In this document: in pieces, positions 14,308-28,997 of the stretch | How the letters are laid out: each line of letters opens with the position of its first letter | How positions within the stretch are numbered: position 1 is the stretch's first letter | NCBI GenBank assembly: GCA_034766995.1 | Contig: CM068319.1 | Location: forward strand, 18,942,422 to 19,006,421 | DNA length: 64,000 nucleotides | Source of the DNA: Acanthacorydalis orientalis | Lineage: Eukaryota; Arthropoda; Insecta; Megaloptera; Corydalidae | Reading direction: 5' to 3' | Made by a program: the position numbers and the translations under genes | The notes under the pieces: model-generated | The model's input: only the letters and a program-made list of their open reading frames with translations | The model's database searches: none | Told to the model about the DNA's origin: nothing

Positions 14308-16670
14308 ATATTAGAATTATCTCAATTTGGAAGGAAATAGTTGCGTTTTCACTAACAATTGCTGTTTCAAAAAGTTAAATGAATTGAAAACAGATAAAAA
14401 TTAAAAAGCCCTTGTTAAACTAACGTCATACTATATTAAATAATCCTGAAATAATACGTAAATTATTAAGAAAAGTATAAGTAATTTAATATATCAAAAT
14501 AAAAAATAAAACAATTTGTGTTAGAGCTGGGAATCGAAGTCGATTCTACTACTCCGACACCGCAACTATGTACATACAAAATCATCAAGTGTTTTAAAAA
14601 AAATCATATTTTTAGTAAAAGGTGTTATATATCAAAACTTAGATTCAAACTCGAACAAATAAATAACCAAACCCCTTAATCTTTCTGGCATGACCACCTT
14701 AAATTTTTCTCTTTAAATTTCGTTATATAAAAACAAATATCAACATAAATAATATCGTTTTGTTATCACTCTATGATTGGACTTTTTATCTAATTTATAA
14801 AATTTCGAACCTTTGTTTAACAAGAAACGGAAAAATATTTAAAAATACATAAAATAAAAAATAGTAGCTAAACATTGAATAACATTCTACAATTGAGACT
14901 CGTTTTCAAAAACATTGCTCTTACGAAGTTTGACAGTCACTGTCTGCAACATTTATTTTTCTGCACACATGTTGCTGTGCAGTCAACGAACGAACACTTT
15001 GACACATCAAACACACATGTTTGTATAATAAGATATTACTTGAATCCTGAATGAAAAAATGTATACAAACAATGTTCGATAAACAATACAGTTGCAACAA
15101 CAATCAAATTAACGAACACAATACCGAAAACCGCATAAATGTATTTTTAACCTAGAGCAAGTGTTGAAATGAAACTAAAAATAACAACAGTTGTGTTTTA
15201 TTTAACATACGTGTATTTCGTTTATAATGACAACCAGAACCGGTGAGAACATCGTATTATCAAATATCATATGTTCTGTATAAATAAACAAAGCGGTGTA
15301 ATTCAAATAAACTTGTGCACAATGTTTAAATGCAACACTTAAATAAACACTTAATACTTGAAAATATTCATTTTAGTTCAACATCCTCCTTTACTTAACT
15401 ATAACTAAGTTGATTCAATCGTTTTATACTACACTTCATGTTTACTTGTTTTCCGACTTCAATATTGAAGCGAACGTAGGAAATGACTTTTGCACTTATC
15501 TGCGCGAATTTATCTCGATACCGCAACATTTAAAGTTTACTCTGATATCAGTTAATAAAATGTCATATTTATTTCGGTTCATAACAAAACACAATGATTT
15601 AAAATGATCTATTATTGCAGTATTCTTTTCTCAAAATTATTTTTTATATAAAATTAACTTACAGATGTATTAAAATTAATTACTATAAAATCTTCATTGT
15701 CAAAAAAGTCATTATATTTTTAATGAAGGAATAAACACATTTAATTATCTTTAATCTGAAATCACAACATATTATTCAACACTTACTTGTATACAATCGC
15801 TTTTCAAAAATTGCCTTTCTGTTAATCACAAGTAGTCAATAAATTTTTATCATAACAATGTTACTTTTAATTATAACTAACACTGCATCATAATAAATGT
15901 TTTGGAATATATAACAAACAATTCTGGTAAACAAATCAAACGATACATACAATGGAATGAAAATACCATGAAAAAAATTCGACTGATATATATAAATATA
16001 TCGAATCAAATGTTAATCATAGACAGACTAAAAAAGAAAACTCCAGTCTAACCTGCATGAGGAGAATTTATAACTTTATTTTTTATAAATATAACTTGAT
16101 TTTTTTGAAAAGAATAGTCATACATTAATATTGAAATTAGAAAATTGTAGAAACTTAAAAAATATTCAATACTTCAAGAAATACTCGTACCTCGAATAAA
16201 TTGAATTCCTGCATAATGAAACAACTGCCTTCTTTACAGAAAGTCTTTAAATCAATAAAAAGCAATGGATTTTTATTTATGAAACTTTTATTCACATGTT
16301 TTTTTATAGTTATTATTGTTGATAATATCTAAACGTTTTCTAATACTTTTCTTAAAAATCCTACTACAATATATTTAAAATAAAACTTTCTTCCAATGTT
16401 AAAAGAAAAGATATTTAATGCACAGTTTATATTCTATCGCCTAATTATCTAATTAATTAAACAAAGATGATTTATTATCCAACATTTTAAATAACTGACG
16501 TGTGTACAAATTCTACTTTTTAGAGCTCCGGTACAATAAAGTAAAACTTGAAGAGATTTTCTAGGAAAATTTCATCGAAATCAGTCGTGCGTTAATTATA
16601 ATTTCGCGTAATGTCACAGAAAAAATTACAAAAACTTTGAAAAATCACGGTTTATACACATATTTATCTT

Positions 16671-16724
<54 letters not shown>
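16671..16724. repeat. (AC)n-(AT)n compound microsatellite
   Basis: AC units lead directly into about 20 AT units. Confidence 0.95.
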
Positions 16725-16729
<5 letters not shown>

Positions 16730-17259
16730 AATATTTATCTCTGGAGTACACAGTAAAGTAAAAATTTTAAGCCCTGGAGATAACATCGGTTTATATGATG
16801 AGATTTCAGTCATCATTCCCCTAATTCCTGAAATTCTCCCACATATTTTTTTAGAAGCTAATAAATTTGGTTCTTCAGAATATTAAATTATATTTAAATT
16901 AATTATATTCTGCTTAATACATAATTTACAAAAATATTGCATCATTATATAGGTACATACTCAGCAATAATGATCATTATTAATTTTTATTGAACCAACT
17001 TGCACACTTTTAATATTTGTGTTCATTTTTCTTTATAAGAATTAAATATTCTTTTTCGCCTTCAATATGATTTTCAATGGATTTACTTTATACCATAATT
17101 ACACAAAAAAGTTCACTTTTAATTACAAAATAAATTTCAAATACGGACCGAGATTAATAAATACATTATTAATACTTCTCATTTACTTTCACTCAAATAA
17201 AATGAAAAATAAATTCAATGACAATCATATTATAAAAAGTATATAAATATTTAATACCA

Positions 17260-17303
<44 letters not shown>

Positions 17304-17426
17304 TTATTTTTTGTATTTATTTTATTATCTAATTGATTTAACAATAATTTTTCATTAAAGCCTTATATCTGTTTATGTTAAAAAAACGCTCAGATGCGTT
17401 AACTTACTACATTATATTATATTATC

Positions 17427-17477
<51 letters not shown>

Positions 17478-17614
17478 TATAAATGTATAAAAAATAAATT
17501 ATTAATGGTATTAAGAGTATTAATTGAAGGTACTAACAAAAATATATTTAAAATGAATGAAGATGTACTTTTCAAAGTTATAGAAAATAAATATTATTTA
17601 ATATAAATGTTAAT

Positions 17615-17680
<66 letters not shown>

Positions 17681-18064
17681 ATATACAATATTGTGTCACG
17701 TCATACGAATTTGCTTTTTATATTATAATCTACGCCAGTGTGCATATATATTTTAATATATCTTGATATTCGTACTGTTTGCTCCATCTCCAATCTTAAA
17801 ATAGAACATCTCTAAAACTGATCATTCATTTACGTTTGCTATTTGACAAACTGTATGTAAATATTTAGCGATCTTATATATATACTAGGTAAATATTACT
17901 TACGTGAGGTAATAGCATAAAAGACAGGACCTTGACATAAAGGAAACAAGAGTACATTTGATATGATGTAAATGCATTACTAACATTAGAATTGCAACAG
18001 TTCATTTATATTAATGAATTTAGAGTATAAATAGTTACAGTACGGACGTTATTTATTAATATAC

Positions 18065-18066
<2 letters not shown>

Positions 18067-18130
<64 letters not shown>
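18067..18130. repeat. (AT)n microsatellite, 64 bp
   Basis: An uninterrupted AT array that ends in GTATGTAT. Confidence 0.95.
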
Positions 18131-18138
<8 letters not shown>

Positions 18139-18380
18139 ATTAATTAAAAACTGAATATATCAGTTGTTACAAAGAGATAAAAATAAACACAATCAATTAA
18201 GTTAAATGACTAGTTTGTTTTATTCGTTTTTTTCTAAAACAAGTTATGTATTTTCTTCATGTTTCACTATGAATAATAAAGTAAAATGTGCTGTTTTTAT
18301 TCATTTACATAAAATGTATTGCTTGGCGTTCAAACAAAATTTATGCATGCATATTTATATATATATATATACACTCACAA

Positions 18381-18424
<44 letters not shown>

Positions 18425-18863
18425 AAATGTTAAATAACTTATATAAATAATTTATATAGAACTATCATAACAAGGAAATTTTGCCATTTAACTAGTTAAT
18501 ACTACATCACATTTCAAAAGTATACAAATTACTCATCCTATACTTAAATCATTGCGTATACATAATAATCATTTTTTTTAAAGATTGCACAAATTAAAAC
18601 CTACTGTTTAATATCTTGCATCACCTGTTGCTTGTTTTGAAATATCTTAATATTAATTCAGGGTCACTGTTTAAAGTTCATATAAAAATGTAAGTATTTT
18701 GTGAAAGAATAAATTAATATATTTAATTACTTTAGTCATTTAGATATTTTAATGTAAAATAATAAATTTGTCTCATTTTCTATTTCACATGTCTTTTCTG
18801 TGTATTCTTACTTTCTATTTGTTCATGGGGAAAATTCCGAATAAAAATAATAATTTGCTTCAA

Positions 18864-18876
<13 letters not shown>

Positions 18877-18941
<65 letters not shown>

Positions 18942-19011
18942 TAAATACTATCCCATGTTAGCATTCACATATACCATTAATAAATTCTTTATTCTATTTG
19001 TTTTTATTTAA

Positions 19012-19098
<87 letters not shown>
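18877..19098. repeat. Cluster of (AT)n and (AC)n-(AT)n arrays
   Basis: A 60-bp AT array (to 18,936) is separated by about 75 bp of unique sequence from a compound AC-then-AT array (about 19,011-19,098) that has a single AA interruption. Confidence 0.9.
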
Positions 19099-19103
<5 letters not shown>

Positions 19104-19253
19104 GACTGAATTGATAGATACTGTTGATCACTATTTCACAAGTTCTACTATTTTCGAATGATTGCAAAGGCTTGAGTTAAAAGTTGGGATTACCTCGATT
19201 ATTCTGATCTTAATTTGTTGCATTATTGTAGTGTATTGTATCGTTCACAGCAT

Positions 19254-19260
19254 ATACATA

Positions 19261-19310
<50 letters not shown>

Positions 19311-19345
19311 CATATGTATGTGTATATATATTTATTCGTGAATAT

Positions 19346-19376
<31 letters not shown>

Positions 19377-19378
19377 CA

Positions 19379-19409
<31 letters not shown>

Positions 19410-19424
19410 ATATATATTTATTCG

Positions 19425-19460
<36 letters not shown>
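19254..19460. repeat. Complex AT repeat with an 86-bp tandem duplication
   Basis: A core of about 28 bp (GTATGTGTATATATATTTAT and then TCGTGAAT) starts at 19,316 and again at 19,402, giving a period of 86 bp. Variable AT and ACAT dinucleotide blocks lie around the copies. This indicates unequal exchange or slippage of a unit larger than the dinucleotide. Confidence 0.85.
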
Positions 19461-19463
<3 letters not shown>

Positions 19464-20044
19464 AAAGACAATATAAGAATTATATTAATGGAGTTTTATA
19501 TTAACACTGATAGAACAAACCTAAAACAAAATGTTTATTTTGGAAATATATACTTTAAAGAATTAATTACCAGTATTGCTATTATAAATCTCTTTATCAG
19601 CTATGTGTCTAAAAAGTCATATTTTTTAAAAATATAACTGTATAAAACATAAAAAGTTGTAAAATGTTCAAAACGGTGCAAAAGTATTCGAATACTTCAG
19701 TCATTAAGATATTCAGTCTGCATAATAAAGTATAATGTACAAAGACCTTGATATTCAAATCAGCCAATTTTTAATCAAATAAAAAAGAATTAAATCGGCA
19801 ATTGGTCTTTTGTCACAGATCAATCTTTCAATTATTTCCTTCTAGATCTTAGTTAGAAGTTATTCCAAACTATGCAGTACAGTATAAAGGTAATTATGAA
19901 TTTAATTCTTAAATTATATTCGGAATTAATTAAGAATTAAACAAATTGTTTATTATTGAAAAAGATTGATCCAGATTTCAACTGGAAATAAACACTATTC
20001 TGTTAAACTATACTAACTTTCTGTTTTATTAATGATATTCAGAT

Positions 20045-20104
<60 letters not shown>

Positions 20105-20157
20105 AAAATATTTAATTCGTATTTCAATTACACTCTAAAATCACAAATATAATAAAC

Positions 20158-20196
<39 letters not shown>

Positions 20197-20811
20197 CGTA
20201 TGTATGTATATATGTTAACGTCCGTTATCCAATTCCTATAAAAATAATAACAAAAAAATCTGTAACAAACTGATAATTACTAAGAAATTATTTTGACATC
20301 TGTTAAACATTTGACATTGGTTAACTTTAAATGAAAGGACTGAAAAGCTTGCAAGAGAAAATCACAACTTTAGTTCATTTTGAACTGTTTGTTAGATATT
20401 CATTATGATAATAATTTAATAACTAAATTAACTTCACCCTCTTTTTAGAAAAAAAATGATCATAAACTTAATGAATTAAATTAGACAATTAATAAAAGTA
20501 CGTGAGCGAGTGTTCTATCTTTTAAAAAATAGTACTTGTTCCTTGAAAAAATACATTCTTGCAGTTTTCCACTGGAATCTATTGTCTCCTTTAATGAAGA
20601 GACTTAAAAATGGATTTTGAAAGAGAAATATCCATCTACTATCAAATTCGTTCTCTTATGAATATTTATAGTGATTATTATTATTCATCCGTGCTTTTAA
20701 TAATGATTATAATTCATCAATGCTTTTAGTTATTACTGTTATTCATAAAATTAGCGTAGAAGATCACAAAAAATATATGGAAATCTAATGATAATAAATC
20801 ATATCAAAAAG

Positions 20812-20855
<44 letters not shown>

Positions 20856-21647
20856 CAAAAGAATAAGTGCATATTTTTAACTAATATTTATAATATGTAA
20901 AAAAAACTATGATTCAATTTACTAAATATGTATGTTTGTGTACAAATAGTATAACGCACACTAGTAGCACCGTTCAAAATATTGTGAAATATATTAAAAA
21001 AGAATTTGAACTGTTTTACAACGTAGTATTCAAACTTTATATGATTTAAATAGTCCAACAATAATTCATAAGTCTACATATCAAACATTATAAATATTAA
21101 AATTACTTCACGATATTCTCTCAGTAAACAAATCAATCATTGGTATTTGTCTATTTGAATATAAAATATAATATTTGCGAGCGTGTCGTCAATACCACGA
21201 AAATTATAAAAAAATGTAGACCTTGAAATGAGATTTGCACGTAAAAAGATACGTGAAAAATTTCCCATATTACCTACAGGTATTGAAATATTGAATATAA
21301 ATTGTTTCTTTCGTTTCAATGTCATCATCTTTAGTGTAGTGAACGTGAACGAGAATTGACACAATAGGTGATTATTTTGTTTGTACAATACTTTATGACA
21401 ATTGAAAATTTTAATTGATTATATCTGGAAGAAAAAGTAGGAATGATATGAGCAAAATATAATATTTAAAATGGCGTGAGTAACTTTTAAATAACATAAT
21501 AAAATAAATTAGTTTATCACGTTTTCATAAATTTTCAAGAAAAAACTAATAAGGTATTGTATTTAATTTCAACCTTTGTTAATTATTATATAAATAAGAA
21601 AGGTTATGACCGAACTTTCCATTCTAAAATGGTTTATTGTTATTGTA

Positions 21648-21706
<59 letters not shown>

Positions 21707-23247
21707 GTATATTTAATATTATTCTGAGCCGATTTCGAGATATTAATTCGTATATTTTATATAAATCAAATTTTGCAAAATAAATGGAGTGTTTTCGCAA
21801 ACAAATTTATTTGTATTGGATTAAAAACAACACCTGCTTGCTCTTTCAAAATATTTACGAAACCTTTCCCTCCTTAAAAGGTGATTAATCATCCACTTGA
21901 TATATTTTTATTGATATCTACAGTGAAACTTAGTATGATTATAATACAATTGTTGTTCCTATTGCTATGGATAAGTTCCCGTTCGCAGTTTTACGTCGTT
22001 TGTAAGAATGAAATTGCATTCAGTTTCAAAAATAACATAATTTCTTATCAACATTTTCAATAACTGATTATTGATTACATGAATTTGCAATACCATCATC
22101 CTCAGAATGCTAAAGTCTGGAGAACTCGAATAACATCAGATGTTTCAATCAGATTTTTATATACATTAGCGCTCTAAAGATGACAACAACGCAATCGAAA
22201 AATATATATAAATAATAATAATGAATAATAATTAATTATTCAGGAAAAAAATATCTACTTTATATGAATAAAAATTCCATTACCAAAATTATTATAATAG
22301 TTGGAAAAAACAGTGGTGATATAATGAAGGAAACAGATATTTCGTTTGAAAATAATGTAAAAAAAACTAATACAAGTAGATAAATAAATATATAAAAAGA
22401 TAATAGTCCACTCTATCATAATTACATAAAATTATATCTATTTATATATTTATTTCTTAATAATGAATAACACTATAATTACAATGACGCTAATGATCAT
22501 GTTATAAACACATACGAAAAAGTATAATTTTTGTTGTACGTTCTTAAATAACCGATTTATTTTTTTGCTGTATATGAATTATATTGTTTAAAAAATATTG
22601 TTTTTAAAATATGTATATAAAAAGAGTTATTCCTTTTCTACAATATAGACATTTCTGGTGAATATAGAAAATGTCAATTTCATTAGTTAAAACATATTTT
22701 TCTGTTTTCATTCTCTCAACTTCATTTTTTTTAAATAAAATCATGCGTTGAAAATATATCTTAAAAATTAAAAGATTTTTTCTCGCCGTTTCATATAGCA
22801 GAAGAATAAGGATTGGTTATAAGCCTGATTTATATTTACCGCTTGCAAATTGTAGAGAAAATCCTAAATTATAATCATGCAAACAGATCTTACTAGCCAA
22901 AATAATGGTTATATATCGCAATAAAAGTGTTTTCTATGGTTACGAATTTTTTTAAAAAGAAATGATAGTATGGTTTTTATTTCCAAATCGAATATAGGTC
23001 TACAACTTCTAAACTTTATTAAGTTAGTTTACTTAAAATATTTCTTGTATATTAAAATGAGATTTAGAAAGCAATATATGAGAAAACATGTTCTTTTCAG
23101 ATTTACCGATAGATAAACAACATTACATTTTATTAAATTATAAATTTACCGAGTACCTGAAATTAATTAATATATAAAATGAAATTATATAACCTCTTAA
23201 CTTTTTTAAAAAATATACGTGCGTACACACACACACACACATTATAC

Positions 23248-23282
<35 letters not shown>

Positions 23283-23969
23283 TTAATTAAAAATTATAAT
23301 ATAAAAATACAATTCCTGTACATATTGCAATAATTTCTTAACAATTTTTTTTTTAATTTTCTTAGCATTTAATTAGGTATTGGGTATTTATTATTTTGAA
23401 AATTTTCTTTTATAACTTGATGTAAAAAACATATGATAACAATTATCGTGCAAATAATCAACACATGACCTCAATTAAATACAATGTTTATTCCTCAATA
23501 AACTAATTCATTTGCTATTGTGCGGTATTTTAATACAATATATTATAATTAATGAACTACAGAAAACAATGGCACAGAATCCCTTATTATACATATAAAG
23601 GTTTCGTAATTAATGCATTTATCTATCTCTATTCTCATACAACTCAGACGACTACATGTAATTAACGTTTTTATTACCATATATATAATTAAAATATTCT
23701 TGTAGCGAGTTTATTTTCAAGATTCAGGACAATTATTTTCTCTGAAAAATAAAATAATTTATAATTCATAATTATAATAATATAATTTGAATAGTGCCTT
23801 TATAAATTTAAAATTGGTACAGAAATAAAACACAATACAAGAATTGCAGACATATTTTCAATATTTACAGATTACTTGAAAATATGATGGATTCATAAAC
23901 TTTTTTAGCAGAACACTAAACAAAATACACGTATAAATTAAATAACGAGATATGACAAATGCATGTTCG

Positions 23970-24071
<102 letters not shown>

Positions 24072-24427
24072 TACTAATGTGTGTGTATCTAAACCTTCTC
24101 ATCAATATAAATATATATATACTGCTTATAATACTAATTCGTATTGTAATGATGTTAAATTAGATATATTTATACATCCTCTTAATACTGAACAGTAGTA
24201 TAATTACAACAATATTAATGACTATATTATATACATTTGTAGAATTGGCACATTTATGGATAATAATAAGTGTGTTGGTAAATGTAAACGTTGATAAAAC
24301 ATGTAGTTACATCAAGTATATCATTATTGTTGAATTCGCACATTAAGTTCACCTTCAATATTGCAAAACTGAAAATCGTAAAAGTCGTAAAACAACATCA
24401 GGTCTTTATTGACCTCTTTATACACAT

Positions 24428-24501
<74 letters not shown>

Positions 24502-24623
24502 GCATATATATAAATTTATTATTAAGTTTCCAATCGAAAGACAGGATCAAAGATAAGAACTCTTGAAATTTATTTCCAATCAACATAAAAAAAGAAAATT
24601 TAATTTAAATTCGCATATACACT

Positions 24624-24690
<67 letters not shown>

Positions 24691-24817
24691 TTAATGAATG
24701 GTTCGGGGTTGATAGACAGTAGACTAAAATTATTTAGAATAGATAAGCATAAACTATACTATTTTAATAGAACCTAATTTTCATATAAAATAAACTTTGT
24801 TTTCATACGTAATATGA

Positions 24818-24820
<3 letters not shown>

Positions 24821-24896
<76 letters not shown>
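24821..24896. repeat. (AT)n microsatellite, about 76 bp
   Basis: A long pure AT array preceded by GTGT. Confidence 0.95.
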
Positions 24897-24899
<3 letters not shown>

Positions 24900-25237
24900 A
24901 TTTATATATGTATGTATGTTTATATACATTTATACATATTAATTGCTTAATAGTTAATAAGAGTAATTAAATGTTTGTTCAGAATATTAAAAGTTTTGGT
25001 AAATAATTCACATAGAAAGTTTATTGATAGTTTTTACCCCACATTTATTGGAAAAGTCATGAATCTATTTTACCATTTCAACAAAATTATCTAAAGTTTA
25101 CACTCTATAAAAGAGAAGAAAAATGCATCGAATGTTATCTTATTTGTAATTAACTTTGGAGTTTTTATCCACACACAAATATACACACACACACATCCAT
25201 ACACCCACATACACACATATATATATATACATATAAA

Positions 25238-25361
25238 GAAATGACTCAATTTAGGCTTCCTCATGAAAGCATTAAGAAATCGCAACAATTTAAAAAAAAG
25301 TTATTTTTAAAATTTTGCATTTTTTTAATATTTTCGTATGGAAGCTTAAATTGAATCATAT
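25238..25361. mobile_element. Short mariner-type MITE, related to the one at 55.2 kb
   Basis: The ends are inverted copies of each other. The left side reads GACTCAATTTAGGCTTCC; the right side, reverse-complemented, reads GATTCAATTTAAGCTTCCAT. The same end sequence occurs at 55,153-55,346. The two elements are therefore one non-autonomous family with TA-type insertion. This copy is shorter (about 124 bp) and its outermost bases are blurred by flanking AT repeat, so its limits are approximate. No coding capacity. Confidence 0.6.
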
Positions 25362-25726
25362 ATATATATATAATTGTTATGTTTAAAAAATGTTAAAAGA
25401 ATAAACAAAGTTGGAAGATTTTTAACAAACGAATAAAATGAATTAAGATGGTAGAAACGAGTGAAGTAAACTAAAAAATTTAATTGAAAAATATATAAAT
25501 TAGGGTATTAAATATAATCGAACATAATTAACAACAAAATAAAATTATTTACATTTAAAGTAAGAATATATATTTAAAATAATAATACTTTGTAAATGAT
25601 AAAAACTAATCTAACAGAAAAAAAATATGAACAAAATTTAAAAAGTATATGGAATGAACTTTAAATATGGCATTTAAAGTAATGTAGCAGATATGGGATA
25701 TATTATTATATTCCTTTATTTTTTTG

Positions 25727-25729
<3 letters not shown>

Positions 25730-25798
<69 letters not shown>
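25730..25798. repeat. (AT)n microsatellite, 69 bp
   Basis: An uninterrupted AT array. Confidence 0.95.
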
Positions 25799-25802
<4 letters not shown>

Positions 25803-26230
25803 AATACAAATACTTCTCTTATTATTAAACGTTAACTTACTTCATTGAGTAAAAATGTTATCAAATTAATAGTAGCATAATATTTATCTGAACATAAGTA
25901 TAGAACAGGGAAAAAATACACATAATTAAAAATATCAACAATTAAAAAGCAATAAATCATTACTTACTGATACTTCGTTTTCCATCGATGCATAATGTTT
26001 CTTTTGAAACCACTTGAACAGACACCACAGTAAAACATATCACTTACTATAAACAAACACCGAAAACAGCAATATCAAATCAACACAAATATTTGAATAC
26101 GAAAACACAGGTAACAAATAAAAAGAACACTGTTGAATTTCGTTGAAACATAGCACAAGGCCGATCACATCATATTTCCTTCTACATACATATAAATTTA
26201 TATGTGGTATTTATGCGAGTGGTTGTATAG

Positions 26231-26232
<2 letters not shown>

Positions 26233-26325
<93 letters not shown>
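26233..26325. repeat. (AT)n microsatellite, 93 bp
   Basis: One of the longest pure AT arrays in the window. It gives long spurious Tyr-Ile open frames on both strands. Confidence 0.95.
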
Positions 26326-26329
<4 letters not shown>

Positions 26330-26722
26330 TCAATGACCACACAATACTTTTTATAACAATAAATCTGGTTTATATTACACTGAGCACAGGTGGTAATTAT
26401 TATAACAATATTTAAACACATTTAGTTACTTGACTGTACACTATTTCTTATTTGTGAATGTAAGTGAAGTGCCTTAAATATGATTTATATATACAAATAA
26501 AGCATATATCCTGTGTAATAAATACTAACATATTTATTATACTACAAAAAAAAAAACATTATTTTTATAGACAAGTTATTCTTATATACATAACTTATTT
26601 TGTTTGCAATATTTGCTTTATACAGATATACCTGATAAATGTACATAAATGTGGTGAATATGAATTCGCAAAACACAAGCATTTTTTTAGGTTTGTTAAG
26701 AAAAAATATTTATCCACTCGTG

Positions 26723-26728
26723 TATATA

Positions 26729-26789
<61 letters not shown>
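26723..26789. repeat. (AT)n microsatellite with two ACAT interruptions
   Basis: An AT array broken twice by a C, which produces spurious open frames on both strands. Confidence 0.9.
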
Positions 26790-27655
26790 GTAAAATAATG
26801 TGTTATATATAAAAGAAAAACACTGAAAAACAACACTAACCAACCAACACTATTCTATTTAAACCGTGTATAAACGATATGCAAATACGGTACTGGCAGG
26901 AACAATGAAATGCTCATTAATGTGGTTAAACATTATTTATACCATTTTTAAATAACAAGATTATTAAGTAGGAATAATCACTTTATTATTTGATAGCCAA
27001 TGTATACACAAATCTTAATAAAACAATTTTGTATTTATCATAACCGTATTTGTTGTGCTAAATTTAAAACGGCGCGTATAAGAACATTAAGTAAGTGCTG
27101 ACGCCTAGATTACAAAATGTAAATTAGGAACTAAAATGAGAATAGATATAAAATTAATAGCAATATATGCTACTCCCCTCAATCATGTGGTTTTATCAGT
27201 TGTTTATTTTTTTCTTTCTATAAAAAATATTTTTTCCGGCAAAAAATATCTTGATAAATTATTTCTTAACAATTTTGATTAATATAGTTTATAAGATAAT
27301 CATAATAAATTATTCTACTCAAAGTAAAATAGTAATTTTGAACCTTATAAAAGATGTTTTGCTCGAATCAAAAAATCTTCGAAACTCATTATTTCATGTC
27401 GTTTGAAAATATTCTCTTTATCCATTTGTTACAAAACTAACTCAACTGCTTTCTGTTTTGATATGTAAATATTTGATTACTAGAATTTAAGTATATTTTT
27501 ATTAGGCTACATTATTAATGTATGACTTTCAGGATACAATATTAACTTTTATAAAAATTTAAGTAAAATTATTATGTAAATGTAAAAAATAAATACAAGA
27601 GAAATACTAAAACTACTTTTATACACTTTTATTATAATAAAAATACAAGTATTTA

Positions 27656-28997
27656 TTAAGATCTTAAACTAGGTCTTTCTGTTTCTGTTTCAATTTCATA
27701 TTCAATTTCAACATGTGGTTTTCTTGTTTTCTTAGACTTAATATTTTTAGTTGATTTCTTTACAGTTGTTCCTTTCTTTGATAAACGGCTTACGTTTATA
27801 TCCTATAAATGAAAAAAATATTATACATATATATTCAAATACCATCATACACGTGTTAATTACTTCAATATCAGAAGCTTCAGATGATTCAAAACTTGAA
27901 TCAATATCAGCAGCCTCACGCCTTCCACTTTCACTGTCTTCGGACATAACTTCGACATCATCATTATTGTTGTCCTCTTCATCGTCGCTATCAGCTTCAA
28001 TAAATTCTTTTTCCAATTCTTTATCAAGTTCCATTTCTTTTTCTACTTCCATTTCCTGTTCATCCTCTTCACTTTCAACTTCTTCTTCTCTTAATGCACT
28101 TTCAAAGGCAGTTTGTGGAATATTATAAAGATCTTTATACTAGAAATAATTTCAAATTCCATTTAAAACTAAATATCATTTGAATTTGTTGTCGAATACA
28201 AATATACATACAACTCCTTTTTTAAGACGATCAATCAAAGTTTTTTCAATGCCATCTTCAATTCTAGCTGCAATTAATGCTTTTTCTTCTCTTCTTTTCT
28301 CTCGTCTTTCTATCTTTCTTTGGAGAGGAACTAATTCTTTTCTAAAAACATACAATTATTTATTTGTACACATATGCAAACACAAAAATATAAATATATA
28401 TATATATGTGTGTCTATACATAATTAATATAACTTCTACATGTGATTATTTTCAAATATTACTACTTACTGCCTTCTTAACTTTAATTTACGCATTCGAA
28501 TTAAATACTGTGTAATTTTAACAAATCGTTGTTTACATTTTTGTTTAATAAAACCAGGCCAATATAATAAATTTTCATTAATTTGATAAATGGCTTTTTC
28601 GAAATTTCTGGATAATTTAACTTTTTCCCATGTTTTATTAGGAAAAGCTGATCTTTCCGCTGTTTTCATATATAAAAAAATAATACCACTTTCTTCTCGA
28701 ATAGTGGCATATTGACTGTTTGCTAAAGGACATGATGACCTACTGCAGAGTCCTGTTAAATTATATTCATTACGGCAGAAACGCTGAGTTTTTGTGCTAA
28801 AAACATAAACAAAAGTATAAAAACATTTTTAAAATGTATAAACATTATTACTTACTTCACTTTATAAGAACAAAACGATTTGTTGATAACACTCCATACT
28901 ACCTGAAAATAAATTTAAATTTTCTTAAAAATTATTGACCTTTACATATATTACAAAATAAGTTAAAAATATTGTTATTTACATCATCATGCTGCAT
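27656..28997 (-). CDS. MAK16: MAK16 homolog, nucleolar 60S ribosome biogenesis factor
   Basis: MAK16 is a nucleolar protein needed to process pre-rRNA and assemble the large ribosomal subunit. Six exons join in phase with GT-AG borders: 28,983-28,997; 28,856-28,902; 28,470-28,796; 28,212-28,341; 27,864-28,139; 27,656-27,802. They give 313 residues, close to the roughly 300 of animal MAK16. The start [20 protein letters not shown] is characteristic of the family. The Ribosomal_L28e-like N-terminal domain spans about residues 5-118 and carries the conserved cysteines of [11 protein letters not shown] and FCRNEYN, followed by [19 protein letters not shown]. The Mak16 domain follows to about residue 230. 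Next comes a long Asp/Glu-rich block (about 190-265), then a Lys-rich tail ([20 protein letters not shown]) that probably gives nuclear localisation. Exon 1 holds only 15 coding bases. Identification is secure. Confidence 0.95.

Noticed and set aside
14520..14575. A tRNA-like B-box word (CTTCGATTCC on the minus strand) in a GC-richer patch
   Set aside because: No acceptor stem, anticodon arm or matching A box can be drawn; at most a diverged tRNA-derived repeat.
26182..26421. Long Tyr-Ile-Tyr-Ile open frames at many (AT)n arrays, on both strands
   Set aside because: AT dinucleotide repeats have no stop codon in any frame, so these frames are artefacts.
27751..28128. A plus-strand Ser-rich ORF of about 125 codons
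   Set aside because: It is the antisense shadow of the Asp/Glu-rich region of MAK16.
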